Assembly: GCA_038373885.1 (NCBI GenBank)
Contig: JAWZYV010013174.1
Coordinates: forward strand, 1,227,001 to 1,291,000
Direction: 5' to 3'
DNA: 64,000 nt
Source of the DNA: Cheiracanthium punctorium
Taxonomy: Eukaryota; Arthropoda; Arachnida; Araneae; Cheiracanthiidae
Position 1 is the first letter of the stretch; the number at the start of each line of letters is the position of its first letter. Both the position numbers and the translations under genes were made by a program. Shown here one piece after another: positions 10,192 through 22,110 of the stretch. Under the pieces are notes generated by a model. It saw only the letters and a list, made by a program, of their open reading frames with translations, did no database searches and was not told the DNA's origin.

Positions 10192-10651
10192 GCATTTTTG
10201 GATGACCAATCGAAGTACGCAAGTAGACACGGTAGAATATCCAAGATGGTCCCGATAAAGCTAAGGTACCACCGACCTAATTCAACATGCCCAAAATGTG
10301 TTGCAACCTTTCCGAGCACAGCCAAAAGCCTTTTATCTGAGTTTGGGGCAATCTCTATATTCCGGTAATATCAACAATCTTTCTACTTAATGAATAAAAT
10401 TACAATTTAAAAATAGCAAACTCACAGGGAAAAAAAAAAAACGATCGATTCCACTTATTTAATAATTATGGCTGTCTTCAGCTTGAAATCCTCTCTTAAT
10501 GACGGGACAAAATTTAAAGCTTGAGAAAACAAACAAATATATATTAACATATTACCACAAAAATCATGCAATAAGCTAGAATAAAATAAATTATTCTAAA
10601 AATGATTGGGGTAAAATAAAAGAAAAACTAAAATAAAAAAAAAAAAAAATC

Positions 10652-10990
10652 TCAAAATATGGGCATAATCAATCTCTGTGCAATACTCCAGTTTTTGACC
10701 CTTCGCATGTTGGGCGTTTCCAGAGTGCATGTAATCGCAAGGTTCTCGCCAGGGTCCTCCGTGGCAGTGATTGATGAATCCACATTACTGGAAGGGCAGT
10801 GGGCGGAAAGCAGGAGAGAGCGCTCCTCTTTTGCCCACATCCACTGTCTCAGGAAAAGCCGCCAAGGATTTCTTTTCCAGGATCTAAGATCGGGCTTTTT
10901 TCATTTGCAACGGGATTAAAAAAATCGCTTCCAAAGAGAATAGGATCTTATTTGAAATCGATAAAAGCTCGATGTTCATTTCAGCATTAA
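10652..10990. other. GC-richer island of unknown origin
   Basis: About 300 bases here are clearly less AT-rich than the flanks. They are open on both strands (86 codons plus, 62 codons minus). The sequence includes CGCCAGGGTCCTCCGTGGC and GGCGGAAAGCAGGAGAGAGC. This could be an exon fragment or an insertion from a GC-richer element. No motif allows a choice. Confidence 0.25.
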
Positions 10991-11815
10991 TTCAGGAGGT
11001 AATAAATTTGGAAGGGAGGCAATGCTGGGAGAATTTTTATTATATGTGCCGGCAAAACTTGAGGAATAAAATAAAACACGCAAAAATCAGCATTAAAACC
11101 ATAGAAGACCGCAAGAGTGCTTCGTAATTAGCCGCGGCATACATTTTTGGAAAGCAATAAAATTTGAGCAGTTAGATTTATTTAGAATAAAGAAATAATT
11201 AACCGCTTAAAATATTCAATATCTGATATATTTAAATCATAACACAAAAACTTAAAAGTTTTACACCGAACACTAAAATTTATTAATTTACATCATCATA
11301 TTCTCTTTTTAATCATTTGCCTGCAGAAATTCTAGCACTAAGATTTGAATGATGTTACATGCTCATGCTACAGATCAAAAGATAAATTTTCATATTATTC
11401 ACACTGCATTTCTGCCATTACGAATACTTTTATCTCTTGTAGTTAGTTTGCCATTTGGTCCATTACACACACACATTTCAAAATTCCATCTGAATTTTTA
11501 AAAAATCTTTTAAGTTCCTAAATTTTCTTGACTGTTAGACATGTCAGCTAATCAACGTTACTATAAAAACGTCATTTATCTTCAACTTTAAAACATAAAA
11601 ACAAAATCCGTGGAGTCAGAAAACAACTGTAATACTATTAAGAATTCTAGAGGGTTGGTCTGCTCTTCTGTGGTTTAATTTAGTCTAAAATGCATGTTCT
11701 TAACGTCAAATAATTAAATTTTTCTTTTGGTTGCTTGCGAACCGTTGACTTGAATACGAGATATTGATCGCTAAATTTCACATTGTACCCCAATTGTACT
11801 GTGATATCAGAAGCT
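10991..11815. other. Gene-free AT-rich stretch
   Basis: No coding frame, hairpin or repeat of note was recognised. A short (AC)n run sits near 11464-11474. Confidence 0.45.
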
Positions 11816-11984
11816 CAGAGTTGGGGAAAATACATCAAAAATGTATTTTCAGTACAATATACAAGATACATTGATTCAAATACATTGAAATAGTGATAGT
11901 CATGAATGAATGGAACTATACGAATTGATTGATTTTTAAATTCATTCTAGATAGCCGATTTTGAAAACTCCATTCGAGCGCTCG

Positions 11985-12240
11985 GCACTAGCATTCGAAT
12001 AGCACGTGGCATTCGAAATTCCGAATACTATTCAAATAGTGAAATCGCAATCAACCATGAATACTATTCAAATATTCGAATAGTGAAATCGTGATTAACC
12101 GCGAATATTGTTCGAATAGTGAAATCGCGAATACTATTCGAATATTCGAATAACGAACTCGCAATTACTATTCCAATAGTAAAATAATCATTATTCTCAA
12201 CTATTCATTATTCAATTAATCGATTGTTTATTCTATTCGA
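11985..12240. repeat. Irregular ATTCGAATA/GTGAAATCGCGAATA tandem repeat
   Basis: Units of roughly 30-45 bases combining CGAATACTATTC, AATATTCGAATA and GTGAAATCGC recur about five times. The word ATTCGAAT is self-complementary, so the region can form many small hairpins. Confidence 0.75.
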
Positions 12241-12725
12241 GTACTAGTAATCAATTATGGAAATCATTCAAATGGTACATGACTTCATTGAAATACAAAA
12301 TATTAAGTACTTACTGAGCTGAAAAAATACAGAATACACTATACATGTATTTTCAAAATACACATAAAATACAAGTAAAATTTTTAAAGTATTTTAATTC
12401 AGCTAAAATTTTCATTGAAGTTCCCAGTTTATTTTATTCAAATACATTTAAACGTGAAAAACTATAGTCGATTTTTTTAAACAATGGTAACTTTTCCTTA
12501 AATCAATAGTTGTGCTAAGGAAAATCTACCATTTATTAATTTTTAAACAGTACCTTTCAAAATTTTACCTGCATACTAATAAGATCCGAAACAGACTATT
12601 TTTGAGAAATCGCATTAATTTTCGAAACGTTATTAAAACTGTATCATTTCAATATGTGAACAATCTATGTTGCTTTGTTTCAAAATAGTTTATAACTTAA
12701 ATTTCCAAAAGTCACCGCGAACAAT

Positions 12726-12727
<2 letters not shown>

Positions 12728-12791
<64 letters not shown>
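12728..12791. repeat. (TC)n(TA)n compound microsatellite
   Basis: About 13 TC units are followed directly by about 19 TA units. A second short compound tract, (TA)n(TG)n, lies at 13210-13236. Confidence 0.97.
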
Positions 12792-12794
<3 letters not shown>

Positions 12795-15115
12795 ATTAGT
12801 AGAGGCCCAGTAGTCGAAATTCGGCAATAATTCATTAAATTGTTATGTTTGAAAGTTATTGAGGTTCTTTTGTGAAAGAGTAACCCTCTATAATCTTTGC
12901 ATATAATGCTTTAAGCTCTGTTATGTTACAGTAACTACTAGTGTCTATAAATGTGTTATTATGCATTAATTTTCGGGGTTTTTTTATAGGAAAAACAAGG
13001 AACGATGAGAAAAATTAGTTATTGCTTGGATAAGCATATTTAAGAAACAGCAACACGTTTTTTGCTAATTCCTGGTTTTTTTTTTATAGCTATACTGGTT
13101 AGCTTTAGCCAAAACTAAGCATTTCATTTGATTATTTTTTCAAAGTACATAAAATTTAACTAAAAAATTAATACAAAAAATAAAAAATGAAATAAAGTAA
13201 ATGTACTTAATATATATATATGTGTGTGTGTGTGTGGTTATAAAAATTAATGTTGTCGATTGAACATAAAATGGTTTGAAAATGATTTAATACCTCTTTG
13301 TAAACGGTTTTTCATACAAGAACATTTTTTTCTTTTGCTAAATATCCTTGACCGTAACATTTGGAAATGTAAAATCTCAAAAATATCATCGAATGATTGA
13401 AGTCTACATGCTGCGACGTGTCATGTGTAAAAACTGGCTGCCTCAATAAAATTCCAATTTTTTCGAATTCTTGTCCCTGACTTGTTTATTGTCATCAAAA
13501 ATGCAGATGGGATTGGGAAAACTCTACTGGACAGTTATTGATATCATTGTCATTCTCACAAATTATTTTATTAGAGCTATGGTATGTTCTCTGTTCACCA
13601 GGTCAGGTATTAGATTATGTATATCAGTATCAATGTAGATTAGATTATGTAAATGTACATTCATTAATTTTTTGTGAAAAAATAGCTTATTTTCAATATG
13701 TTATCAGAGATCATGTTTTAGTAAATATTTCCATACTCCTCATTAATAGTACTACTTTAATCTCCTGAAATGCTGAGGTATTTCAAAAATATTTATCGCC
13801 AAACTGAGTGAATTGTGGGTCTTCATCTTCACCAATTACTTTGAAAAATTGGACAATTTATTTTTAACTTGGTGAAGCTGTTATATTTTGAGAAAACATA
13901 ATTTTATGAAAATAAACAAATTTATGCCAACTCGTGACATAAACTTCAATTAAAGTTGTACGTTATCCATTTGTCAAAACCACCTCACAAAAGTAGCGTT
14001 TTCTCGCCAAATAGCTCATGTTTATCATTTTCATCGCATAGATCCCGCAATTATATATCCATGATTTCCAACACTTACCTTGAGTACACAGAAACTTCAT
14101 CAATAATTAGCAATCATGATGAATTTATGTAACATCCATAGCTGCTGTTTGCAGTAAATATTCGTAAAAGAATTTTCCAAAATGGGTATGGGCAATTTAA
14201 AAACATCGTGTAAAGTTCGACCTTCAAGTAGTTAATAGACATGAAGCCATGCCAGTAAAGCTGTTGCAATAAAAGGAAGTAAGGTTTAATTTAAATAATA
14301 AAATGTACTTACTTTTTTAAACCGCCAATAATAAATAGGCGACAGAAATTCAAATCACATTACTGCCATTTTAACCGAGTCATAAGTGAAAACAGGATGT
14401 ATTCAAAATAAGGCACGATTGATAAAAAATTAATTTTAATTCTTAATCTAGTATTTCGCTTCAACGGTCAGGATGACCGATCAACTTAGTTTTATAAAAG
14501 TATCAACAAACTGCAGGACGGTACTTCCATTAACAATCCGACTGAATCAATAATGAAATTTAGAACATCAAAACGTAGGGTCATATGAAGGAATTATGGG
14601 CCAAAAAACAACACCAGCTTAATATTTCCTAAAGTACTAAAGATAGAATGATTTAACTTGGAATGAAGTAAGCTTAAGTAATTTAGAAATAATCCAAATA
14701 ATCACTTTACCTGAAATTGGATTATTCTTAATTTTATTTAAATTATTAAGTTAGGCAAACATAGGTCAGATATAGGGTAAATATGTGTCACCCCTTTTTT
14801 AAAGTAATCATATGAAAAGTAACAAATATTCTAAATTATAACTATCTAAAGCACAAACAGATTTTTTTATTTATCTAATGTGTTGTATTTAAGAAAAAAT
14901 ATTTTAAATAATAAGGTTGTTTTTGAAGAAAGAATTGTGTACAAATCAGCATTTTGTTCCCGATTCTGAAACAAAAATTGGGGACATTTTATAAATTCAA
15001 TGTTCTTCTCAATATAGCTTCTATTTATTCAACTAGAGCATAAGGAAACATGATTTGTTTATTTTATCCCCAGTTGTTGCCTTACATTTTGGCGACAACC
15101 TGAAAAAATCTGAAA
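12792..15115. other. Gene-free AT-rich stretch
   Basis: No recognisable coding sequence. The 76-codon plus-strand frame at 13538-13768 has no supporting features. AT content is high throughout. Confidence 0.4.
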
Positions 15116-15358
15116 TTAGGGACTGTTCCCGAAATGTTTGGTCTCCTTAATGGTAATACTCAGCAAAATATTTCTGCGCTCTTCTCGTACAGTATTAATT
15201 CCTTGTAGCACTTTCTTAGAATCTTCTAAGGTGGAATTCTTTTTGCAACTTTTTATTGAAGTTTCTTCAATCTTATTTTCATTGTCATTAGACAGTTCTT
15301 TATCACTAAACAGTTCCAAATTAGCTCGTTTTTCATTTGGCTTACTGTCTATATCTTC
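15116..15358 (-). CDS. Candidate 3'-terminal exon, charged low-complexity protein
   Basis: On the minus strand a frame of 80 codons is open from just after an in-frame TAA to a TAA stop. Its composition (Lys, Glu, Asp, Ser and Asn rich, with DNENKIEETSIKSCKK) is typical of coding sequence and unlike the flanks. Several AG dinucleotides near 15347-15357, including a CAG, could serve as splice acceptors. Downstream on the same strand are two AATAAA motifs within about 30-90 bases (near 15024-15032 and 15054-15062). This fits the last coding exon of a gene whose other exons lie beyond the window or are too short to see. The protein is not recognised. Because it lies inside the possible element 11816-16587 it could instead be transposon-encoded. 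Confidence 0.35.
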   Translation of the reverse strand, partial: EDIDSKPNEKRANLELFSDKELSNDNENKIEETSIKSCKKNSTLEDSKKVLQGINTVREERRNILLSITIKETKHFGNSP

Positions 15359-16429
15359 CAGTTAAAGTATAATATAATTTTACAGTAAAGTATAACATTT
15401 AAGTAAATACCAATATTTTTTACTGTAAAATAAATTTTGAAAATGCCTAAAATATCTAAAAATATGACCAAGAATAACCCCAGTAAACAGGAGGATAAAT
15501 GAACATACTTTAGAAAATAATTTTTAAAACAATAAAGAAAGAATATATGTACGCATGACAAGCTTAGACACTCTGAAATTAAGAAACAGCACCCACAAAA
15601 TTGTTTTTTCAAAAATGTTTTGCTGGCATGAATCCTTAAAAAATAAAAAAATAATAAAAATAAATAAAAAATAATGATTTTCAGAGACAATCTTTTTTAA
15701 AGATGTTTTTATAGTAGTGTAAAATATATATTTTTTATCTTATATGCTTTATAGTTACATTGTTTTTGAACTTGATATAAGAAAATAGAATGCTTAAGCA
15801 TAACTTAGTATAATTTATCTGTTTTTTAAGAAAAAAAAATAGTAATAATAATGAAGTGAGTGACCATTATTTGACCAGAAACAGAGTGACCCATAATTCC
15901 CCCATATGACCCCATATAAAGATTTCAAATAGTTATTTCAAAATTGCACTCGGGCCACTGAGCTGCATCCCACTTGGAGTGAGGACTCCTATGTGCATTT
16001 AATGGTAGCATGAGAGACCACGCGGAGGGATATATGAAAAGCAAATGAGGCAAACATTGCCATGGGGATGACGGTCTCCATCATACATGGGTTTATGTGA
16101 CACCGTACAGGTTTACTTCTTCTTTTACTTCTTTTTACTTCGTTGGTAAATCTAGAAAATTTACTAGACAAAACATCGTTATACTGCTCTAAAAAGAAGC
16201 AGGAAATACATTTTTTATTTTCTTTCCTATTTTATTTGACTAGTTATCAAGGGATAACAAATCCTAATATTTCTAACACATGAAGTTGCTTGTTCAACTC
16301 ATCAATTACATTAAGAGAGGAAAATCATCAGTTTTACCCTTTTCATTCATACATCTCATTTGAGAAATCTGTAATGTTACGATTAATTTAACGTCAAAAT
16401 ACAAGAATAGTATTCTCAGTATTTTGAAA
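15359..16429. other. Gene-free stretch
   Basis: AT-rich sequence with inverted TTTACAGTAAA-type words near 15380-15430. A 113-codon minus-strand frame (15349-15690) is dominated by Phe, Leu, Ile and Tyr, as expected from A/T runs, and is not supported as a gene. Confidence 0.4.
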
Positions 16430-16560
16430 ATGCAAGATAATGCAAGGAAATGCAAGAAAATGCAAGAAATACATTGAAAATGTATTTTGAAATACATTTT
16501 CAAAATGCTTTTTAGCAGTGAAAATGAGAAAATTACGATACAAATGTATTTCGAAAATGT
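16430..16560. repeat. TGCAAGAAA repeats and palindromic GAAAATGTATTT
   Basis: Four near-identical ATGCAAGAAA-type units (16432-16470) precede a hairpin with perfect 12-bp arms (GAAAATGTATTT, TG, AAATACATTTTC; about 16477-16502). In inverted orientation these words match the terminal region at 11816-11900. Confidence 0.7.
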
Positions 16561-16587
16561 TTTTTTTTGCGATACTGCCCAACTCTG

Positions 16588-18076
16588 AGAAGCGATATGT
16601 TTTCGGCTGTTTTGATAAGCCATACAGCAAAAGCTGTTGAATTCTGTATTATTATATGCCATGGAGCAACTAATGGTTCTGCTCAATTATTTCACATTAA
16701 TTTCAGCTAGTGGAATGTTCCTTTGATAGGTAAATTGCAGTTTCTAAGGAAGTCGTTCTGCTCTATTGACTGTTATCCATCGAATTACTGTTTGTGAATG
16801 TCAGACAGTTGCGCACTCGAAGCTTGCTCGACGAGTGTCTACTTGCAATGAAGTTCGTGTTTTGTCGTGACAACTAGACTGGTTCCTGAAATTTCTTAGG
16901 CACTCTGTACTTCAAGCATTTGCACCTGAATGAACTCGTCAGTTCAGCTAAATTTTTGTAGAAACGCATTCAATTATAAATATCTCAATAAGTTTTTTTA
17001 AATATCGGTAGCTATTATATTAAGTAGCTTCTAAATGGAGTATACTTATGTAAATGTACAATTACGTGCAATTGCGACATTTTAAATTATTTTCATAAAT
17101 ATTAATCTGGTATTGAATGTAAATAATACATTAGTAGTGACTAAGTAAGATTCTGTAGAATAAGTCTATGTACATTATTGTTATCAATATTTGTTCAATT
17201 AATGTGGACGCAAAAATCTCTTATGGAGATATAAAGTTTAAAAAAAAAAACTTTATATCTCCAATTTTTTTTAAATTAGCGTATATAAGTCTACGCAAGA
17301 ACTATCAATAGCAATATTCTTATTAAAACTAGAATCAAATGTTTCAGTTTAGCGAAATTCTGAAGCTCAAAACTTTCAATTTACAAGATAAGAATTCCTT
17401 TTTACGAATTTTCTGAGTTTTTAAATCTTTTCTCATGAAAACATAAACCTGAAATTACTTTTAAAAATATAAATTCGTTAACCCTTTATCTACTGACGGT
17501 ACTTAAAAGTATCATATAAATAAAATTGTTTTTAAACCAATTTCATCGATTCATTGTAGCCATTTCTTTGAAAAATCATTACCAAATACTTTATTTAATC
17601 AGCTTACATCTTGAATTCATATCCGATTAGTATAAGATTGTACTATTAATAGATTGTTTTAAATAGTCGTTGTCCGGTCACTTTATAATCACATCAAGCC
17701 AGTGAAAAAGAAGTGTGAGCATTAGTGAATTTTCAGACTTTGGTGTTATGATTAATGAATTAAATTTTCAAAAATGTTTTATTCAACTTATTCAGTTTTG
17801 TTTGTGATATACCAATTAGACAATTGCTCATTAATTGCTTAGGAAACAGTTATCAGACGTATAGATAGTGTTTATTAATTTTTTCTCAGTTTTCTTTTAT
17901 GTTATATTAATCAGACTATTCAGACTGTCATTCATCCTGCAACTAAAACAAGAGAAAGCAAAAAGGTTCAAGCTCATATTCTCGGTCACTGATCATGCAG
18001 TAGATAAAGGGGTATAGGATTTTAATTTCAGACATATAAAATCTTTGAATTTTACAAATTTGTAGAACATGTGTGA
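16588..18076. other. Gene-free stretch with one hairpin
   Basis: The notable structure is a hairpin with 15-bp arms (GGAGATATAAAGTTT at 17225-17239 and its complement at 17248-17262) around a poly(A) loop. Nothing coding was recognised. Confidence 0.5.
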
Positions 18077-20497
18077 TTGCACAGTAGGGTGGATCGAAAA
18101 AATTTTTTTTTCGAAATCTTTATCTCCTGAGGTCTCAAAAGTTGTAAATTGATATAAATAAGACATGTGTAAAATTTGAATTTTCTACGACAACGTCTTG
18201 AGGTTGCGCATCGAGCTTGAAATTTTGAAATTTTTAAAAATATGACTTTTTTTTTAAATTGACCAAAAAATTTCTTTTCCGAATTCTTAGGCTCCCGAGG
18301 TTTTAGAAGTTGTATATTATTATGAATAAGACGTATACAAAATCTGAAGGGGCTGTGATAATTTCTAGGAGTTGAACATCGAGCTTAAAATCTATAGATA
18401 TCTGAAAAATATGTTTTTTTTTTTGACAAAAATATGTAGAAAGCAAAAATTATATTTTTAATGAATTAGTCCCTTTGAAAAATAGTCAGTAACGAACGTT
18501 CGCAGCTCTTCTCTAGTACAACCACAATCGCAACTACATTATCCAGGACCCACCTCGTTTATTTGCCTGCGATCCGAGTTCTGCCCGTGCCAGCCCAAGC
18601 ATCCAGTTATGTAGACCAAGCCATTATCTCTACTTATTATAAAAGAAGGTGTGTGTGTGTGTGTGTGTCTGTCGGCAGCGTTACGGACAAACGGCTACAC
18701 CTAGAAACACCAAATTTGGTACTCGGGAAGATGTAAATATGTAGTTGTGCACCTCGAAGCGATTTTTTCAAAATTCGACCTTGAATTTTTTTTATTTTAT
18801 GTTTTATGCGATTTTTGGCACTTTTTCTCACCTAATTCGTAATAACGGCGGAAATTACGCTCGCAGCAAAACGGCATTTGTATCATCGGATAGAGGAGGA
18901 AATTTTCTTTTAAAAACAGTTTGTTCTGAATACGTAACATGATTTACCGATTTTTAGGAATTTTTTTACTAAGCATCTGCTTCGCGATTGTTTTTCGTAA
19001 AATATTTTTAAAACTGTCGCATCTTGAATTCTATCCGTCATAACTTTTAGATATTTTGACAAATCGTGAAACATTCTTTTCTCCCTCTTTTAAAATAAAA
19101 ACGAAAAAAATATGTAAATTAGATGATTTTTTACGAATTTTAGTGCAGCCTAATGTTTAGAATTTAATAGCATCAACGCGATCTTACGCCATTCATTACA
19201 TTGCGATCACGGCACGAGAATTTATGTTCGGTTGTTGCCACAGAAAGGATTAGAAAAAAGGATTTTTTCAACCAATCGAGTTTTTAAATGGGATATCAGA
19301 ATTTCAATTCGCAAGTGAGGATCTATGACGTCAAATGCTTTAAGATACGTAAAAATTACTCCATAATTTTAACTCATTTATTCCAGCTCTATTTTCAACA
19401 CAGGGAGACGTTATTTTGATTAAAATTTACTGTAGAAATAAACTAAGAAATTCACGATTATTATTATTAGAAGTGGTATTTTAATCCGGTGCTTATTTAA
19501 AAATTGAAATGTTTTCACGGCGCTGAAAATGTTCATTTTAAAAGTTACAAAGTTCGTTTCAAAGCGCGATATATTAAATTTTTTCTATTTACTATTTTTA
19601 TTTTTGGCATTTAATTTAGCGCAGGCGTTGCCTAACATACGCATGCAGGTTGCGAGTATAATTTTATTTTAACGTTGAATTACGTTCCTCCATAAAGGTT
19701 ACATAACGCAAAGTTTTAATGATACCGTTTGAAAACAATTATGCGAAATATCGAAATTAACTCCCTCAACCTACCGGGGATCCTTTACGGCAGTCAAACA
19801 GTGACGTCATAAATTAAAAAAATGCATGAAATTTGTAAACTCTGCAACTCTAACGCCCTGTCACAATTAAAGTGGGAATAAGTAGCTCCTCGAGATTACA
19901 CAGTTTGATGTTTTTCAGGAGACAGGACTATGGAGTATATAAAAGATATTAGATACATGGATAGTTAAAATGGCACCCCTTGGATATTTTCTCTCCACAG
20001 TAAGATGAAATGGTTTGAGGCGCTAAATACGCCCATCTTATAAAACTATGTATAAATTAAATATATATGGAGAGTTTCTTAATGGCAACCATTATGTGAA
20101 ATGATTATTATTTATGCTAATGCGTAAATTGCAAAGAATCGCCACAGAATCAAAAGATCCCATTGAGGCCAAATAATCTAAGCTGTTTCTTTAAAGGGAG
20201 CCTTGAAGAGGGAGAAGCGAATATAGATAGTATTAATGTACGTAATAGGTAGTATTATTAGATTTGTAAAGATAATATGAATAAATCGCAATGTACCACG
20301 ATAATAAATATTTCATGAAATTAAAAGTGTCCTGTTTCAACGGTTGTCTTACAACCAACTAAACGAAAAGTAATTCTAATTTGCGTTAATATATCCCGCA
20401 GTAATTTCAACAGAGGAGATTACTTGAAATTTTTAAAAAATGAAATTCTGTTTTGTCACATGAAGATATCATTTTAGTAGTAAAATATTCCCTTCTT

Positions 20498-20525
20498 CCC
20501 GTATGAAGAGCGGGTGCGCAGCTAT
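20498..20525 (+). repeat. Internal Helitron-type 3' terminus
   Basis: CCCGTATGAAGAGCGGG forms a CCCG/CGGG stem and is followed by TGCGCAGCTAT, paralleling the true terminus (CCGTGCGAAG, ACGGG, CACGCATCTAG). Upstream, both copies share pyrimidine-rich TTCCC/TTTCCTACC sequence. It may be an ancestral terminator that replication read through, adding the 640 bp up to 21167. Confidence 0.55.
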
Positions 20526-20743
20526 TTTAAAAACATCTCTTGAAAATAGCATAAATGAATTCAGAAGACCTCAAAACGTGTCAATACACCAAAATCTCGA
20601 AGTCGAATTTTTTCATGATTACAATACTTTCCTTATATGGTACATCTTCGGAAAGAGATAAATGGTGCTCCATTTCATGTAGTGTCTTAGGTATTTAATG
20701 CTACAACTTGAGCCTAAAAAACAGTATGATGTAGAAATAAGAC

Positions 20744-20907
20744 CAGGTGCGTAGCCAGGAAATTTTTTCGGGGAGGGGATATGAGCCTGGAAATTTTTTC
20801 GAGGGGTATATGAACTTAAATATCCATAAATAGACGGTATTTCATCACTAATCCAAAAATTTCGGGGGGGATATATCCCGATATCCCCCCCTCTGGCTAC
20901 GCCCCTG
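20744..20907. mobile_element. hAT MITE (CAGG-GCGTAGCCAG family), 164 bp
   Basis: TIRs are CAGGTGCGTAGCCAGGA and the complement of CTGGCTACGCCCCTG. The 8-bp target-site duplication is AATAAGAC / AATAAGGC (7 of 8). The interior is G/C-run rich (GGGGGGGATATATCCCG). The GCGTAGC termini match the ends of the decayed hAT transposon at 32321-36147, so that family is a plausible source of transposase. It is nested in the Helitron, making this the third and youngest level. Confidence 0.85.
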
Positions 20908-21322
20908 AATAAGGCATTTTGAAAGCCAGGAGTTCTCTGCAAACCATTAAGCTTTCCACTTTTTTGATAGTGAATGACACTGACGTAGTTTTTTGAGTCA
21001 TTATACTGCAATGATCAAGTTAGTACTCATGACACAAACTTTACATTAAGATTCAAATAATTTTGCTCTTTTTTTTTTTTTTTAATTCCACATCACGAAT
21101 AATTTCGAATTACACATGTAAGGAAAATTTTCGTTTCCTACCGTGCGAAGAACGGGCACGCATCTAGTAATGAATAATGTTAAGCCCGACTTCAAATCAA
21201 ACTGTGGTATTTTATGTCAAGTGTTATAATCTAGATCGTAAAAAAACATCATATGATAGATAGATAGACAGCAAATTTCGGAGTGGCTGTTTGCTATGGT
21301 GTGAAGTTGGCAAATGCAACAT

Positions 21323-22110
21323 TACAGAGTTTTAGTTAGATTAGAGATCTGGGTTTCTAGATTTCGGATGACGCCTTTGTTCTTTCCAGATTTCGATGAT
21401 TCACCACCATTGCCAATGCATGTGAGGGTCTGAAGATCAATGGATTTCATGTCAAACTCTCCCAAATTTTCAGTTAAATTCTTAAAATCAGATCGTAACA
21501 TATGAACCAGGTTCCCTTATCAGCGAGATATGCTCTTTGTGACAAACACTTGGGTGTAATTTGCCGTCAACAAATTTTTCTATGCATCTGGTTTTGTTCT
21601 TCCTCCTATCAAAACACAATCCCAAGAAAACTTTAAAGCCTTCTTCCGTTTCTTTCAATGCGAGTCATCTCAGCCTTCCTCTAACTTTATATGGGTGGGG
21701 AATTAGTTGAGAAGATTTCTCTCCATCTGCATTCCTTCCGCTTTCTAGATTGTGAAATAAAGTTGATACCAAAGTTGCTGCTGCCTAGTCCGTAATAACT
21801 TTGTCTCGCAGACTTGTGAAAGCACTGAGATTTTTATTCTAACTTGGTCATTTGCGAACGAATCTCCCAAAATGGCGGTAGATAGGCATTCAGCGTTTTC
21901 TTCAGTCTTTCGTTATTTTCACTTTCTTCATAAACAGTTCCTAATGCCTGTCTCTAACGTATGATTTATTTAGCTGCTGAACTTGCTCATGACCTTTTCT
22001 AACTATCTCTTGAATTCCTCAGATTGACACGGTAGGGATATTGGCCTTCATCCACATTTCCTGTACTTTGATCGCCAACACTAAGGTTACTTCTCCTTCC
22101 GGTGGATCCT
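21323..22110 (-). pseudogene. Decayed internal ORF of the TAGGGTGG element
   Basis: Minus-strand reading gives a broken protein. In the first part (about 21920-22110), WMKANIPTVS is followed by a stop and then GIQEIVRKGHEQVQQLNKSY. After frameshifts and stops a good segment follows (about 21530-21670) with EEGFKVFLGLCFDRRKNK and then HKEHISLIREPGSYV. A further frameshift leads to a C-terminal tail with NLTENLGEFDMKSIDLQTL ending at 21323. The combination W-K-A-x-I-P-T-V-S plus a later E-H-x-x-L-I-x-E-P-G-S resembles an uncharacterised transposon-linked family that I recall from arthropod genomes. That is recollection, not a search. It is not functional here. Confidence 0.5.

Larger units (their letters stand above)
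11816..16587. mobile_element. Possible long DNA transposon with CAGAGTTGGG ends
   Basis: CAGAGTTGGGG at 11816 and CCCAACTCTG ending at 16587 are inverted. Both are followed inward by the same kind of sequence: runs of AAAATACAT and TGTATTTTGAAATACATTTT words. AGAAGC lies just outside both ends (11809-11814 and 16588-16593), which resembles a damaged 8-bp target-site duplication. CAGAGTTGGG-type termini are known from hAT-like elements. The interior (4.7 kb) shows no transposase that I can identify. The alternative is two independent short elements in opposite orientation. Confidence 0.4.
18627..21167 (+). mobile_element. Non-autonomous Helitron, inserted between A and T
   Basis: The 5' end TCTCTACTTATTATAAAAG is preceded by A. 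The 3' end CTAG (21164-21167) is followed by T and preceded by a short GC-rich hairpin, CGTGCGAAGAACGGGCACG. These are the Helitron hallmarks: 5' TC, 3' hairpin plus CTRR, insertion at AT and no duplication. A (GT)n tract follows the 5' end (18649-18668), as in many arthropod Helitrons. No Rep/helicase coding sequence was recognised, so it would depend on a partner. A second, very similar 3'-type hairpin lies inside at 20498-20514. The element sits inside the left half of the TAGGGTGG transposon. Confidence 0.8.

Noticed and set aside
15349..15690. 113-codon minus-strand frame rich in Phe/Leu/Ile/Tyr
   Set aside because: Composition is what A/T-rich random DNA gives. There is no start context or domain. 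It is not treated as a membrane protein.
16306..16686. 126-codon minus-strand frame
   Set aside because: It crosses the TGCAAGAAA repeats and a hairpin, and overlaps another open frame on the same strand.
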